Shown here one piece after another: positions 1 to 8,800 of a DNA stretch of 36,719 nt. The notes under the pieces are model-generated. The model saw only the letters and a program-made list of their open reading frames with translations, did not search any database and had not been told where the DNA came from. How positions within the stretch are numbered: the stretch's first letter is position 1; the number at the start of each line of letters is the position of its first letter. Both the position numbers and the translations under genes were made by a program. Origin of the DNA: Hymenobacter crusticola (lineage in GTDB: Bacteria; Bacteroidota; Bacteroidia; Cytophagales; Hymenobacteraceae); NCBI RefSeq assembly GCF_002154225.1, contig NZ_MTSE01000034.1, forward strand, positions 1,433-38,151, in the 5' to 3' direction.

Positions 1-9
1 GGTTTTTAT

Positions 10-30
10 TGATAAAACGACTTTTTATCA
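10..30. repeat. 8-base inverted repeat upstream of rep
   Basis: Perfect arms TGATAAAA (10-17) and TTTTATCA (23-30) separated by 5 bases. Three imperfect TAAAAACG-like words lie at 13, 33 and 46. The position just before a Rep_3 initiator gene suggests a Rep or repressor site or part of the replication origin, but a regular iteron array cannot be seen here. Confidence 0.4.
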
Positions 31-53
31 GTTAAAAACGCCCTATAAAAACC

Positions 54-84
54 ATTGTAGTTTTTCGTCAGCTTTCTATATTTA
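54..84 (+). promoter_or_regulatory. Possible Bacteroidota-type promoter of rep
   Basis: ATTG at 54-57, a 19-base spacer and TATATTTA at 77-84 fit the Bacteroidota pattern TTTG, 17-23 bases, TAnnTTTG, each box with one mismatch. It ends 20 bases before the rep start codon. This is pattern matching only. Confidence 0.35.
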
Positions 85-103
85 CAGCTCAACTTAAGCT
101 CCT

Positions 104-1042
104 ATGGAAAAAGCTAATGCTCTTGAAGTCAGGCAACATAACGCCATAACAACGGCGCGCTACGACTATACAGCTTGCCAATTAGATCTTTTATTCTTTC
201 TGCTCTCTAAGCTTCGTAGAGAAGACAAGCCGAACCAAGAATATCAGATCCACATGAATGAGGTAGTGGCCATGACCGGGCGAGAATGGCACTACAAGCA
301 ACTCAAAGAGGCTACTGAATCAATGGGTTCCCGCATGTTTGAAGTGGAAAATGACCAGTCCTACGTGCAGCTTTGGATGTTCCAAAAGGTAGAGTACGTA
401 AAAGGCCAGGGATACTTACGCATTCGACTATCGGAGGACATTCGACCTTACTTGTTCGAACTTAAAAATAACTTCACCTCTTACCAGCTATTTTCCGCCT
501 TAAAGATCTCTAGTAAGTACGCTAAGCGTATCTATCAGCTCGCTAGCCAGTGGAAAGACATTGGAGAAACTAAGACCTACGATCTAGATGAGTTTAAGCT
601 TATGCTGAAGCTCAAAGATCCAAAAGGGAAGGAACCTGAGCAGTTTCAACGTATCAGCGACCTAAAAGCGAAAGTGTTGGATATCGCTGTACGACAGATC
701 AATGAGAATACGGAACTTAAAATAGGTTACAAATTACTCAAGCAAGGTCGCTCCTTCAACGCCGTTCGCTTCTACGTTACCAAGCAAGAACCCAAGCAAT
801 TACCCATTCCTTTCGACGAGTCCCCCGAGCAGGCTAAGATTCTAATGGCGCGCCGGCATCTGGAAGCACTAGGAATTACGGACCCGAAGCTAATAGGTCA
901 GATTATCGGTGACGAACAACTCATAAATGAGTTGTTCAAGTTCATGTATCGGCTCAAGACTGATAAGATTAAAGCCGATAAGAACCCCGCCGGATTACTG
1001 CTCACCGTACTAGGGCTAAAAACGCCGACCAAAAACAGCTGA
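104..1042 (+). CDS. Plasmid replication initiator, Rep_3 (RepB) family
   Basis: 312 residues, about the usual length for Rep_3 initiators, which bind origin iterons as monomers through two winged-helix domains and start plasmid replication. The N-terminus (NAITTARYDYTACQLDLLFF) and the following segment to about residue 110 resemble the first winged helix of Bacteroidota Rep_3 proteins. The segment FSALKISSKYAKRIYQLASQ, at about 128-147, is the typical start of the second winged helix. The C-terminal 60 residues form an extra helical tail. The start ATG is the first in the frame and follows a good candidate promoter. A small gene and a broken fic gene follow on the same strand and could be co-transcribed. 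Family assignment is by recall of sequence pattern, not by search. Confidence 0.88.
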   Translation: MEKANALEVRQHNAITTARYDYTACQLDLLFFLLSKLRREDKPNQEYQIHMNEVVAMTGREWHYKQLKEATESMGSRMFEVENDQSYVQLWMFQKVEYVKGQGYLRIRLSEDIRPYLFELKNNFTSYQLFSALKISSKYAKRIYQLASQWKDIGETKTYDLDEFKLMLKLKDPKGKEPEQFQRISDLKAKVLDIAVRQINENTELKIGYKLLKQGRSFNAVRFYVTKQEPKQLPIPFDESPEQAKILMARRHLEALGITDPKLIGQIIGDEQLINELFKFMYRLKTDKIKADKNPAGLLLTVLGLKTPTKNS

Positions 1043-1069
1043 ACCTCTAAACCTCTTCTCTCTCCTACG

Positions 1070-1360
1070 ATGACAAGGCATGATCAAGAAGCGTATCGCG
1101 CACTTAGAAGCTATCTAACGCACTTACTAACTACTGCACAGGACAAATCCTTCGACGACGTGCCCGCGCCACTACGAGCCAGCGTAGAGGCTTTTATGCA
1201 AGGCAAAACGGTCTATCATGATGCTGCGGACCGGCCGATGATTTACGCGCATGATCTAGCAGCCTGGGCTCATCAAGTAATTCACGTGTCGGGGTTGGAG
1301 TATCCGGTGTCACTGGCTAATGTAGATGTAAATCAATTGCGTCAAGCGATAGCCGCGTGA
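1070..1360 (+). CDS. Small hypothetical protein between rep and fic
   Basis: 96 residues, soluble, with no membrane segment and no motif that I recognise. It starts 27 bases after rep. Its stop codon overlaps the GTG start of the fic reading frame (GTGA at 1357-1360), which is typical of translationally coupled genes. The position suggests a function linked to the Fic protein or to plasmid maintenance, for example a separate regulator or antitoxin, but the sequence itself gives no proof. The coding pattern is consistent with a real gene. Confidence 0.6.
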   Translation: MTRHDQEAYRALRSYLTHLLTTAQDKSFDDVPAPLRASVEAFMQGKTVYHDAADRPMIYAHDLAAWAHQVIHVSGLEYPVSLANVDVNQLRQAIAA

Positions 1361-2124
1361 CTTGGAGTGAGATCGAGCGCCTGACAGTCTTGGTGCAACA
1401 ACTACCGTCAGCAGATCAATTATCTCGTCAGCAGTTGAACCACGTGCTCGTATCAGCTCACTCTACTATGATTGAAGGATCAAGGGTTACGGTATAAGCT
1501 GCTTTTGACTTTCTGCTAGGTGAAGAAGCCATAATTGACCAACGTTTGCCTTGGGATGGCTACGACATGCTCGCTGACCATGCACAAGCACTCGACTTAG
1601 CATTGCAATGGGCTGATGAGCGCAGATTCCTTTCGCGTCAGATGCTACAGGAGCTAGCTGGCGCCGTAATGCGCACCACGGGATTACGTACGAATAGTAT
1701 TCTGGGGAGCACTGATGCGGCTAAAGGAGACTTCAGGATAGATAAAGTCTCCATCTTAGGTGCTAGCTCTTTTCCAAATGCGCAAAAGATACTAGTCTTA
1801 GTGGACCAGCTCATACGCCAACTGTATGAACAGATGCAGGAAGCTGTCACCTTACAGCAGCAGTTGTACGCAGCTTTTGATGTTCACCAGAAATTAGTGA
1901 GTATACATCCATTCAATGATGGAAATGGCCGCATCTCACGCCTGCTTATGAATTACGTTGAACACTACTATGGCCAGCCCTTAACAGTGGTCTTCCGCGA
2001 AGACAAAGCTGCTTACTTCGCTGCCCTAGAGGTAAGTCGCCTTACGGATGATCTAACGCCATTCCGGGACTTTATGCTAGAGCAGCATGCCAAGTCGCTT
2101 AAGCAGCAGTTAGCAAGCAGTTAA
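1357..2124 (+). pseudogene. Fic-domain AMP-transferase gene interrupted by an in-frame TAA
   Basis: Reading from GTG 1357 gives a class II Fic protein of about 255 residues, with the stop codon TAA at 1495-1497. The part before the stop contains STMIEG (1462-1479), which fits the inhibitory helix motif (S/T)xxxE(G/N). The part after it has the catalytic motif HPFNDGNGR with its His codon at 1906. Relatives usually read EA after the inhibitory motif, so a single G-to-T change (GAA to TAA) explains the break. Fic enzymes transfer AMP from ATP to a hydroxyl of a target protein, and the inhibitory Glu blocks ATP. The downstream piece could still be translated from TTG 1546 or ATG 1567 as a catalytic domain without its inhibitor. 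Either a dead gene or an accidental split toxin-inhibitor pair. Confidence 0.82.
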
Positions 2125-2125
2125 C

Positions 2126-2167
2126 ACAACTATTACTACAACTGAATAAACAACTATAATTAGTTGT
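2126..2167. repeat. 12-base-pitch box cluster A, with palindrome at 2145-2172
   Basis: ACAACT begins at 2126, 2138 and 2150, and its complement AGTTGT at 2162: four boxes exactly 12 bases apart with the last inverted. The last two sit in a perfect 12-base inverted repeat (AATAAACAACTA 2145-2156 and TAGTTGTTTATT 2161-2172, 4-base loop). The cluster begins just after the fic stop. Part of the same box family as clusters B, C and D. Probable binding site for the ribbon-helix-helix partition protein; the palindrome could also end fic transcription. Confidence 0.7.
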
Positions 2168-2287
2168 TTATTTGCAAGCAACCTATTTACAATCAAGGAT
2201 ATAATAGCATAATTTTAAATGCATTTTTCACATCATCATAGGCTGTATGCAACTCGTGTTAATAGACGCTTCTTAGCTTCGACCTCT

Positions 2288-2317
2288 TCAACTAATCTTA
2301 CAACTAAATAGACAACT
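2288..2317. repeat. 12-base-pitch box cluster B, downstream end of the parA partner gene
   Basis: TCAACT at 2288, ACAACT at 2300 and ACAACT at 2312, each 12 bases apart. The third box overlaps the stop codon of the minus-strand partner gene. Bases 2301-2317 are the exact 17-base reverse complement of 2688-2704 in cluster C, so the partner gene lies between two inverted copies. Confidence 0.7.
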
Positions 2318-2627
2318 ATTTTCGGTTGCGAGCTTTCTTCTCTTTCTCAATCTTTTCTTTAACAGCAGTAACGACAAAATCGTGGATGGAGATTCGGTCC
2401 CGTTTGGGCAGGCTATCCTGAATAGCTCTAATTTGTGCTAATTCACTCTCGTAAATTTTAAAGGTAAAAGACTTGAGTTTGTCCTCTTCAGCCTCCACCT
2501 TACTAGGCGTTATAAGTGACTCTTCTAATACAGAGCCACCTTTACTGATCATTTCTTGCATGGCCAGATTAGTCAAGGATGCTGGTGAAGTAGGAGGGAG
2601 GCCAAGTTTGGGTTTCTTGATAGCCAT
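2316..2627 (-). CDS. Ribbon-helix-helix partition partner (ParB/ParG-like)
   Basis: 103 residues. The N-terminal half is flexible and rich in Pro, Ser and Lys. Residues about 52-95 (FTFKIYESELAQIRAI and on) have the strand-helix-helix pattern of ribbon-helix-helix DNA-binding proteins, and the tail is strongly basic. The gene lies 66 bases downstream of parA on the same strand, the usual place for the centromere-binding protein of type Ib partition systems, which is small and unrelated to classical ParB. The 6-base boxes at 12-base pitch on both sides are natural targets for such a protein. The protein would bind the centromere and stimulate ParA ATP hydrolysis. The fold assignment is by pattern; the role is inferred from context. 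Confidence 0.72.
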   Translation of the reverse strand: MAIKKPKLGLPPTSPASLTNLAMQEMISKGGSVLEESLITPSKVEAEEDKLKSFTFKIYESELAQIRAIQDSLPKRDRISIHDFVVTAVKEKIEKEKKARNRK

Positions 2628-2675
2628 GAGTTGCTGGTTAGGTTCTACTATGAGAACTATTTTACAAGTTATATT

Positions 2676-2705
2676 AGTTGTAAAATCAGTTGTCTATTTA
2701 GTTGC
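2676..2705. repeat. 12-base-pitch box cluster C, between parA and its partner
   Basis: AGTTGT at 2676, AGTTGT at 2688 and AGTTGC at 2700, exact 12-base spacing. It covers the 3' end of parA and part of the gap to the partner gene, and is the inverted counterpart of cluster B. Confidence 0.7.
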
Positions 2706-3350
2706 TTCTACTGCTGATTGCACATTATTGCACAACTCATTGACTTCAGCCACAGCCTTATCATCAGCGGGCTTCATCTCTAGCACACCTAGACCAGCGG
2801 CAGCAGCATTAGCGAAAGAGATACGATTACCAACAGCAGTCTCTAAGAACTGTAGGTACTCGGACCCACGAAGTAGTTCGGCTGCCTCCTCCTTGTAAGT
2901 GCCGCGGGCATCGGCCTTATTAATGAATGTTAAGGATCTTAAGCTTGGATTAAACGGAGCTACTTCAGCAATCAGGTTCTCGACCTTTCGAAGAGTCCAG
3001 ATGTCAAGTGAGCGAGGAGCAAAGGGTACCAAGTATACGTGCGAGATTGTCAACGCAGAGCGCTGACTGACTGTGTCACGGCCGCCAGTATCAATAACAA
3101 TGTCATCGCATTTGGTAGATAGGCGTTGTACCTGAGCGTTTAACTCCCGACCCGTCACCTTAACAGCAGTATAGCCAAGATCCCCATCAAGTGACTGATG
3201 CCGAAAAGAAGTGAAGTCTGTCGCGGATTCTTGATCATCAGCATCAATTAGAATCACATCACGTCCTTGCTGAAGCAAGTACACCGTCAAATTCGTGGCT
3301 ATTGTGGTCTTACCACTGCCGCCTTTTATACCACCTACCGTGTAGATCAT
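2694..3350 (-). CDS. parA: ParA-family partition ATPase
   Basis: 218 residues, the length of the short ParA proteins (type Ib, ParF-like) that lack an N-terminal DNA-binding domain. It has the deviant Walker A motif KGGSGKTT at residues 9-16, DADDQ at about 36-40 (switch I) and VIDTGG at about 84-89 (switch II). These ATPases coat the nucleoid in the ATP form and move plasmids that carry the centromere complex. It is the first gene of a two-gene minus-strand unit with the ribbon-helix-helix gene. A Bacteroidota-type promoter lies 41-72 bases upstream and is overlapped by the box cluster at 3374-3403, so autoregulation by the partner protein is likely. Confidence 0.92.
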   Translation of the reverse strand: MIYTVGGIKGGSGKTTIATNLTVYLLQQGRDVILIDADDQESATDFTSFRHQSLDGDLGYTAVKVTGRELNAQVQRLSTKCDDIVIDTGGRDTVSQRSALTISHVYLVPFAPRSLDIWTLRKVENLIAEVAPFNPSLRSLTFINKADARGTYKEEAAELLRGSEYLQFLETAVGNRISFANAAAAGLGVLEMKPADDKAVAEVNELCNNVQSAVEATK

Positions 3351-3373
3351 GTTGTTATTGCTGAACTGATGAC

Positions 3374-3403
3374 GGTTGTAACTTTAGTTGTAAACTTAGT
3401 TGC
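3374..3403. repeat. 12-base-pitch box cluster D, upstream of parA
   Basis: GGTTGT at 3374, AGTTGT at 3386 and AGTTGC at 3398, exact 12-base spacing, same box as clusters A-C. It overlaps the -7 element of the parA promoter, as expected for an operator of a self-repressing partition operon. Confidence 0.72.
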
Positions 3404-3422
3404 TGAGTACTTATTAAACAAA
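3391..3422 (-). promoter_or_regulatory. parA promoter, Bacteroidota type
   Basis: On the minus strand, TTTG (3422-3419), a 20-base spacer and TAAGTTTA (3398-3391) match the Bacteroidota consensus TTTG, about 20 bases, TAnnTTTG with one mismatch. The start codon lies 40 bases downstream. The box cluster at 3374-3403 covers the -7 element. Confidence 0.55.
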
Positions 3423-3753
3423 TCCTTTGTTCTAACCAGTAAGTTAGATCTAGATGGCATTGAGAAAATGTTAGCATCAATCACTATGCACAAGAGTTCG
3501 AGACGTCCTTGCCTATGATTGACTTAAAATTGACATAGAAAGCTGACCATTCCTCAACAATGCAATTCTGACTATCAGCATCCAGCTTGCATTATCCCAA
3601 GAGCCGGGGTATAAGCAACTTTGTGTTAATCAGCTTTTTCCAGAAAACAGCTACCTTGATAACTAGACTGATTTCTGGTTTTTATCTACTTTGAGTAGCT
3701 TTTTAAAAAAGAGTCCACTCCATTATAGCGTTGTAAAGCTGGTTGATAGAAAG
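3404..3753. other. Intergenic, no gene seen
   Basis: Apart from the end of the parA promoter I see no credible gene, RNA or long repeat here. The stretch separates the partition locus from the decayed region that follows. Confidence 0.5.
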
Positions 3754-3936
3754 ATGAAGGCTAGTCGAAAATTGCTGCTTGCTTGGTCAAGCCTAGCTCC
3801 GCTACTTCTAGTGTTTACCTATCATTCTCGGGCACATCGGCATGATCAAGGAGAGACGACGATAGCAGTAGCCCTCATGCTGCTGATAGCGCTTCTGGTA
3901 CTCTATCCAGTTATACGAGTCAACCAAGAGCCCTGA
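3754..3936 (+). CDS. Possible small two-helix membrane protein
   Basis: 60 residues from ATG 3754 (an earlier in-frame TTG at 3691 would give 81). Two hydrophobic segments are seen, about residues 7-22 (LLLAWSSLAPLLLVFTY region) and 38-54 (IAVALMLLIALLVLYPV), joined by a polar loop with several His and Arg. The layout is that of a small inner-membrane protein. No family recognised and the start site is weak. It could also be a chance reading frame; the clear hydrophobic periodicity is the only support. Confidence 0.4.
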   Translation: MKASRKLLLAWSSLAPLLLVFTYHSRAHRHDQGETTIAVALMLLIALLVLYPVIRVNQEP

Positions 3937-4034
3937 TGAAGTAATGGAAACAATTGCTAGCAGCATGGCGAAAACACAAAGCTATTCCACTGAGAAAGCC
4001 GTGACCTCCTATGCTACTTTACATAATTCGACTT

Positions 4035-4634
4035 ATGCGACTTATCTTTTTCACTTCCTGATTCTTACTGATTTCGACGAGTATCTATTCGCAGATTACG
4101 CATGCGGTCACCTTACCGATTGCTGCTAACACCCAGAAAGTAACTTATACGGAAGAGGTACTGGCCGAAGAGATAAGCCAAACGGAGCTTTATGCCAGGG
4201 CAAAGGGATGGTCGGCCACTAGTCACGCCTCCACGCACGCGGTCCTGCAGCCGGAGAAGAAGCAGGCGGGCGTACTCGTTGCGCGCGCCAAGATGCTGCT
4301 CACGATGGTTGGCCCGGGTGGCTTGGTGGAGCAGCCCATCTGGTATACCATTATCGTGCGCGTGCAGCAGGGCCGCTATCGCTACTGGCTCACGGACTAC
4401 CAGCTGGCTCGTGCTGGCAAACTCCTGCCGTTGGAGTCTCAGCTCGCGCCCACATTGCCACAGCAGGAACGCCAAGCAAATGAAACCCGCTTCATGCCGG
4501 TCAGCTTACATTCCAAAGCCGTGATTATCGGGCTGCAAGCGGCCATGCGCAAGCCGGTTGCTCGCCCGAAGAAAGCAGATCCGCTTGCTCCCTATAAAGT
4601 AGGATTTCCTGGAGCAGGAAGCCCGCAGCGGTAA
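4035..4634 (+). pseudogene. DUF4468-like secreted protein with a stop in the signal peptide
   Basis: Reading from ATG 4035 gives MRLIFFTS, then TGA at 4059-4061, then FLLISTSIYSQ and an open frame to 4634. Ignoring the stop, this is a classic signal peptide followed by a mature domain of about 170 residues. The domain pattern (KVTYTEEVLAEEISQTELYA, then ARAKGW, then GRYRYWLTDYQ near 4370-4400) resembles DUF4468, a TBP-like fold found in exported Bacteroidota proteins of unknown role. No other start codon restores the signal peptide; the next ATG (4293) lies inside the domain. The gene is therefore probably inactive unless the stop is read through or is a sequencing error. The GC-rich body differs from the AT-rich surroundings. 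Confidence 0.6.
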
Positions 4635-4913
4635 GACGTTACTTTCTAAGAAATGGTCATTAACATAATCCGTGTTGTAAGCGCATTATCAGCAAAATAA
4701 CAATTTAACCTTACTTGAATCAGAAGCGAAAAATAATACTTTTAAAGTAAGGTGAATTAATTAGATGCTTCAACGAAACGCCGCTGCTGAACGATGTAGA
4801 TTGCACTGCCATTGCGGATTGTTACTGCTAGTCAGTGCTTGGAGGGCAAGGAGTTTTCAATTTGACGAGAAGAGTTTGCTCAAACTAGATCTCGATGTCG
4901 GCGCGCTCCCTAG
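4635..4913. other. Intergenic, no gene seen
   Basis: AT-rich at first. A 95-codon frame from 4765 is open, but its composition (many Cys, Arg and Leu, no recognisable pattern) and its overlap with the better reading frame at 4914 make it doubtful. I see no repeat or RNA. Confidence 0.4.
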
Positions 4914-5282
4914 TCAAGTTCTAAATCGCCCCTTCAAGGCGAGCAGCTGGAGGAAGCATGGCAACATACTATATCAGCGCATCTCATCTTCCCTACAGTT
5001 CACAATCGACAAGGTGTACCACATCTTACTGTTGGCCGCTTTCAAGATCTAAAGAAGACGATTGTAGGGCACATTCGTAGGATAACGAAGTGGCTTGAAA
5101 GTCTGGGCTTGGGTCATCAGAAGCCCTTGTCATCCTTGGCTTCGACGGACCATCAGATGGCTGTATGTACTAAGCCAATAGTCGTGCTGTTATCGCACTT
5201 TTTGGGTAGTGCTGCCTCATCTGTCGTATGGTCAACTCCATTTCGGTCTCGTCTGCGTCGACGTCTGCGCAACATACAATAG
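4914..5282 (+). pseudogene. Unrecognised coding fragment without a start
   Basis: An open frame of 122 codons between TAG 4911 and TAG 5280. It has no ATG until late, but its middle part reads like a real protein: HLIFPTVHNRQGVPHLTVGR followed by a helical, basic segment (FQDLKKTIVGHIRRITKWLE). I do not recognise the family. The last 40 codons become Ser- and Arg-rich and look non-coding. Probably the remains of a gene whose front and back are lost. Confidence 0.3.
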
Positions 5283-5862
5283 CACACGACACTACCTTCC
5301 ATACAATAGCGACAAGATGGTGTTGAAATGCTGCGAATCTGCACCTTGGAGGCGTAGGTTCGCATTCTTCTGCCGACCGCACTGAGCGATGCGCACTGCG
5401 CAAACAGGGAGTTGACTTAGGCCTAACTGCGAGTAGTGGCAGTGATCAACAAGCCTGCCTTCGCCCAAAGAATGAAACTTGAATTATTTATAATATATAT
5501 TATTGTTAATATCTAATATATATAATATTATTGTCAGCAGGTTTAACTCTTGAGCACATCGTGCTTTCTCTTGGCTAAGAATTGGATAAGCATCTCACCT
5601 AGCAACTGAAGTGGTTTCTATAGGTGAAGTCAGGCAAGTAGTTAACAGATGCTTAGGTAACAACTAGTACGCAAGAGCCCTGGTCTTCCTAGCACGAGGT
5701 AAAAGGCCTCGCTAAATCTTACTTCCAGTTCCAGTTATAGCCAGACCTAGCAGCCAAGGCAGCTAGGTCTGGCTAACCTACCTGGCGTAATTCTTTATCA
5801 TTTTTCCTAGTCCCTTCTGCTACCTTCTTTCATTTACAATAGTATTTCAGATACTACCTGGT
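5283..5862. other. Non-coding stretch with AT-rich palindromes
   Basis: No credible gene. Bases about 5486-5535 are almost pure A and T with several overlapping palindromic ATATATAT-type words, a region that would melt easily. A clean hairpin at 5738-5775 is listed separately. Minus-strand frames here are Arg- or Cys-rich and look random. Confidence 0.5.
5738..5775. terminator. 14-base inverted repeat before the RHS locus
   Basis: Perfect arms TAGCCAGACCTAGC (5738-5751) and GCTAGGTCTGGCTA (5762-5775) with a 10-base loop. No T run follows directly, so it may be a weak terminator, a transcript-processing hairpin or a protein site. It isolates the RHS genes from the decayed region. Confidence 0.45.
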
Positions 5863-8800
5863 ATGATAACGTTCACTTGTAGGAGATTAACGCTACTATT
5901 CTTTTTCTTTCTAATCTTATTTGAATCAGTAAGGGCACAGCAATCTTCGGCTCTTTACAGCCAAGTTTCGATCGCCTCACCAACAGCTTCTGCGCTTGGT
6001 AAGTACGCTGATATACCTGTTAACCATCACACTGGCATTCCAGAAATAAACGTTCCTATCTACACTATTGCTGAGGGACCTTTGACGCTGCCTATTGGCT
6101 TGAGTTATCATGCTGGTGGTATTAAAGTGCAAGAACCGGCTGGTTGGGTCGGTACCGGCTGGGCGCTCAACGCAGGCGGAGTGATCACCCGCTCCGTTCA
6201 GGATAAACCTGACGAACGGGGCACCACCAATGCAACTCGCGGTCATTTTAGTGACTATGGCTATAATAGCTACTGGACTGAGGGTGGTTCCGATGTTTAC
6301 ACTGCAAGCGGCGCAAACGCCCCGTATGATTACGGCTTTGCCAATGGCCAATATGACGGGGAACCTGACTTGTACTTTTTCAACTTCAATGGGTATTCAG
6401 GCAAATTTTATTTCAATGATGATCGGACGCCCGTAGTAGTAGACGGCCAGGATCTGAAAATAGAATACTATTACCCAAGTGCTAACCAATCGCCTGGCAC
6501 TTCTGCCAGCTTTAACATTCAAGGGTTTATCATCACCGTACCCACAGGCGATAAGTATTATTTTGGCGTAACCGACTCCTCGGCGCCCAGCGAAGCGAAC
6601 CCTAGCCCAGTAGAAACCACGCACAGCTCCGCAGAGGACAATTTGGTAACGGACAATGTGTACTCCAGTTACTACCTAGCGAAGGTTGTGGCAGCTGACG
6701 GCGTTCATGCCATCACGCTGACGTATGCGCGGGAGAAATACTGTTATTATACCATAGCGATGTCGCCGATACGTGGTAACGGTATAGTTAATGGAGCTGT
6801 CCCAGTAGGAGCATACCTACACGAGTATAGTCTCGTCAAGAACAACATTGATGGAGTTCGATTAGCGCAAATTGCGTTTTCCACTGGAAAAGTTACGTTC
6901 AACTCAGCCGCTTCCGCCAGAACGGACTTAGGCGAATACTTAACTGGCGGGCTGCTCGACGATTATGTGAACACACAAGCTAGAGCGCTCGGCAGCATCG
7001 CGGTAAGTGCTACTGACTTCTGTAAGCAATACTCGTTCTTATATAGCTACTTTAAGGGGGATACTACCCCTTTAGCTGCTGGTATTCAGGTTAATAGTGC
7101 CATCACGACCGATATTACGCGCTTGAAGTTGGACAAGATACAGGAGACTTCCTGTGATGGAACGATTGCAATGAGTCCGTGGGTATTTGCCTATAAAACC
7201 GACTTTCTACCTCGCCGATTGTCTTTTGCTCAAGACCACTGGGGCTTTTACAACGGGCAGAATCAGAATAATCAGATTAATACGCTGATTCCTACTTATT
7301 ACGGGGACATTAACAACTCTATTCCCCTCTTCAATGGGGCAAACCGAAATCCATCCGCGCCCGCAATGACGAATGGAGTTCTTACATCTATTACCTATCC
7401 CATGGGTGGTAGCACTACGTTCGAGTATGAACCGAATGATGTCTGGGTTTCCTACCGCAAATACGAGTACCAAGAAGTGTTTTCTCGCTGCGTGGGCTCG
7501 CTCTGCGGTTCCATCCAGCAGACGTTTGATGTTCCATTTTCCGGTAACCCCTACCGCGTCACGCTAGACTACACGTCTAATTCTAATAGCACGTACCCTG
7601 GGAAAGCTTGGGTTAGCGGTGTTTCCCCCTCACTAAGTTTGACTGTTTCTAAACAGGATAGAAAGTTTCATGATGAAACGGTGATACAACCCAGTCTGGG
7701 CACTCGCTCTTTCTACATGGGCAGTGACATTGGCGTGGGATCCAGCGAAGGCGCTATCGTAACGTTCTATGAGAATCGACCACGTACAGTTGAAGAAAAT
7801 GCCTTGGCAGGAGGATTACGAATAAGGTCCATCACGACCCGAGCAAACGCTTCGGAGGCAGGCATAGTCACGAACTACACGTACCGTGACGGGCAAGGCC
7901 ATTCTACGGGTACGCTCTACAGTCGTCCTCGGTACGTGCAAGTGATACGCAACGATTTTCTAGCGGAGTTCGGCTATAAGACCTTTACCCCAGATCCTGA
8001 CCGGAGCCTGAATGGCTGCCTAAATAGTGCCTCTTCCTCTCAGCTATATTTAGCTTCTCCCTGTGGTATTCTGCCGATGTCGACAACGCAGGGAAATCAC
8101 CTTGGCTATGATCAAGTGACAGTAGCGCAATCGGGTAATGGCCGAACCGATTATTATTACTATGGTGATGCTCGGTGGACCAATTACAACGACGTGTGCA
8201 TTCGCAATGTAAATCCATCCGCGTGTGATCCAACAATTCCGAATGTACCTGCGGTGCCGCTGCGGTATGATTTCAGTCGAGGCCTCTTGAAATACCAGCG
8301 CGTGTTTGATGAGCAGGGCCAATATCTGAAATCCATGCAGTACACCTATGCTTATGATAGCAGTAAAGCGACTACCCCTGCATACATTGTAAAGTACGTC
8401 GCTGGTGCAATGCTAGGCAGTCGCTATGAACGCAGATCGTATTGGACAAAGCAAACACAGGTCATCGAAACCGAGATAGCAGCCGGCCAGAGTAGGCAAA
8501 CCACTACGATAACGGCCTATAACAATCCTTATCATCGGCAACCGACGCGCACAACGGAGTTCTTGCCCAGCGGAGACTCACTCACGACCCGTTATAAATA
8601 TGCCTTTGAATTGCGGGCACCTGCCTGTGAGACGATCGCTGATGGCATGTCATCATACACCGATCGTTGTGCTAGCTGCGATGCCGTGCTGCGAACGCAG
8701 TTAGCGCAAGCGCCAGATGAAACGTGGGTACACAAATATAAAGTCGATAATTGGTTGTGTCGAGCTACTGCCCGCAAGGATTACATAGCCTATCGTCGTA

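Noticed and set aside
1..103. Iteron array for the Rep protein
   Set aside because: Only three imperfect TAAAAACG-like words at unequal spacing; not enough to call iterons.
2473..2898. Plus-strand frame opposite parA and its partner
   Set aside because: Shadow of the minus-strand genes; Ser/Ala-rich antisense translation without pattern.
3267..3518. Plus-strand frame across the parA start
   Set aside because: It overlaps the parA start and the operator boxes and has no protein-like pattern.
3944..4129. 61-codon frame after the small membrane protein
   Set aside because: It overlaps the better-supported DUF4468-like frame and its end is Cys-rich noise.
4765..5052. 95-codon plus-strand frame
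   Set aside because: Random-looking composition, and the overlapping frame from 4914 is better patterned.
5153..5403. Two overlapping minus-strand frames with Cys and Arg clusters, at first sight like a zinc-finger or IS1-type protein
   Set aside because: The Cys pairs fall in different frames, the Arg run comes from a CGT/CGA-rich stretch, and no transposase motif follows.
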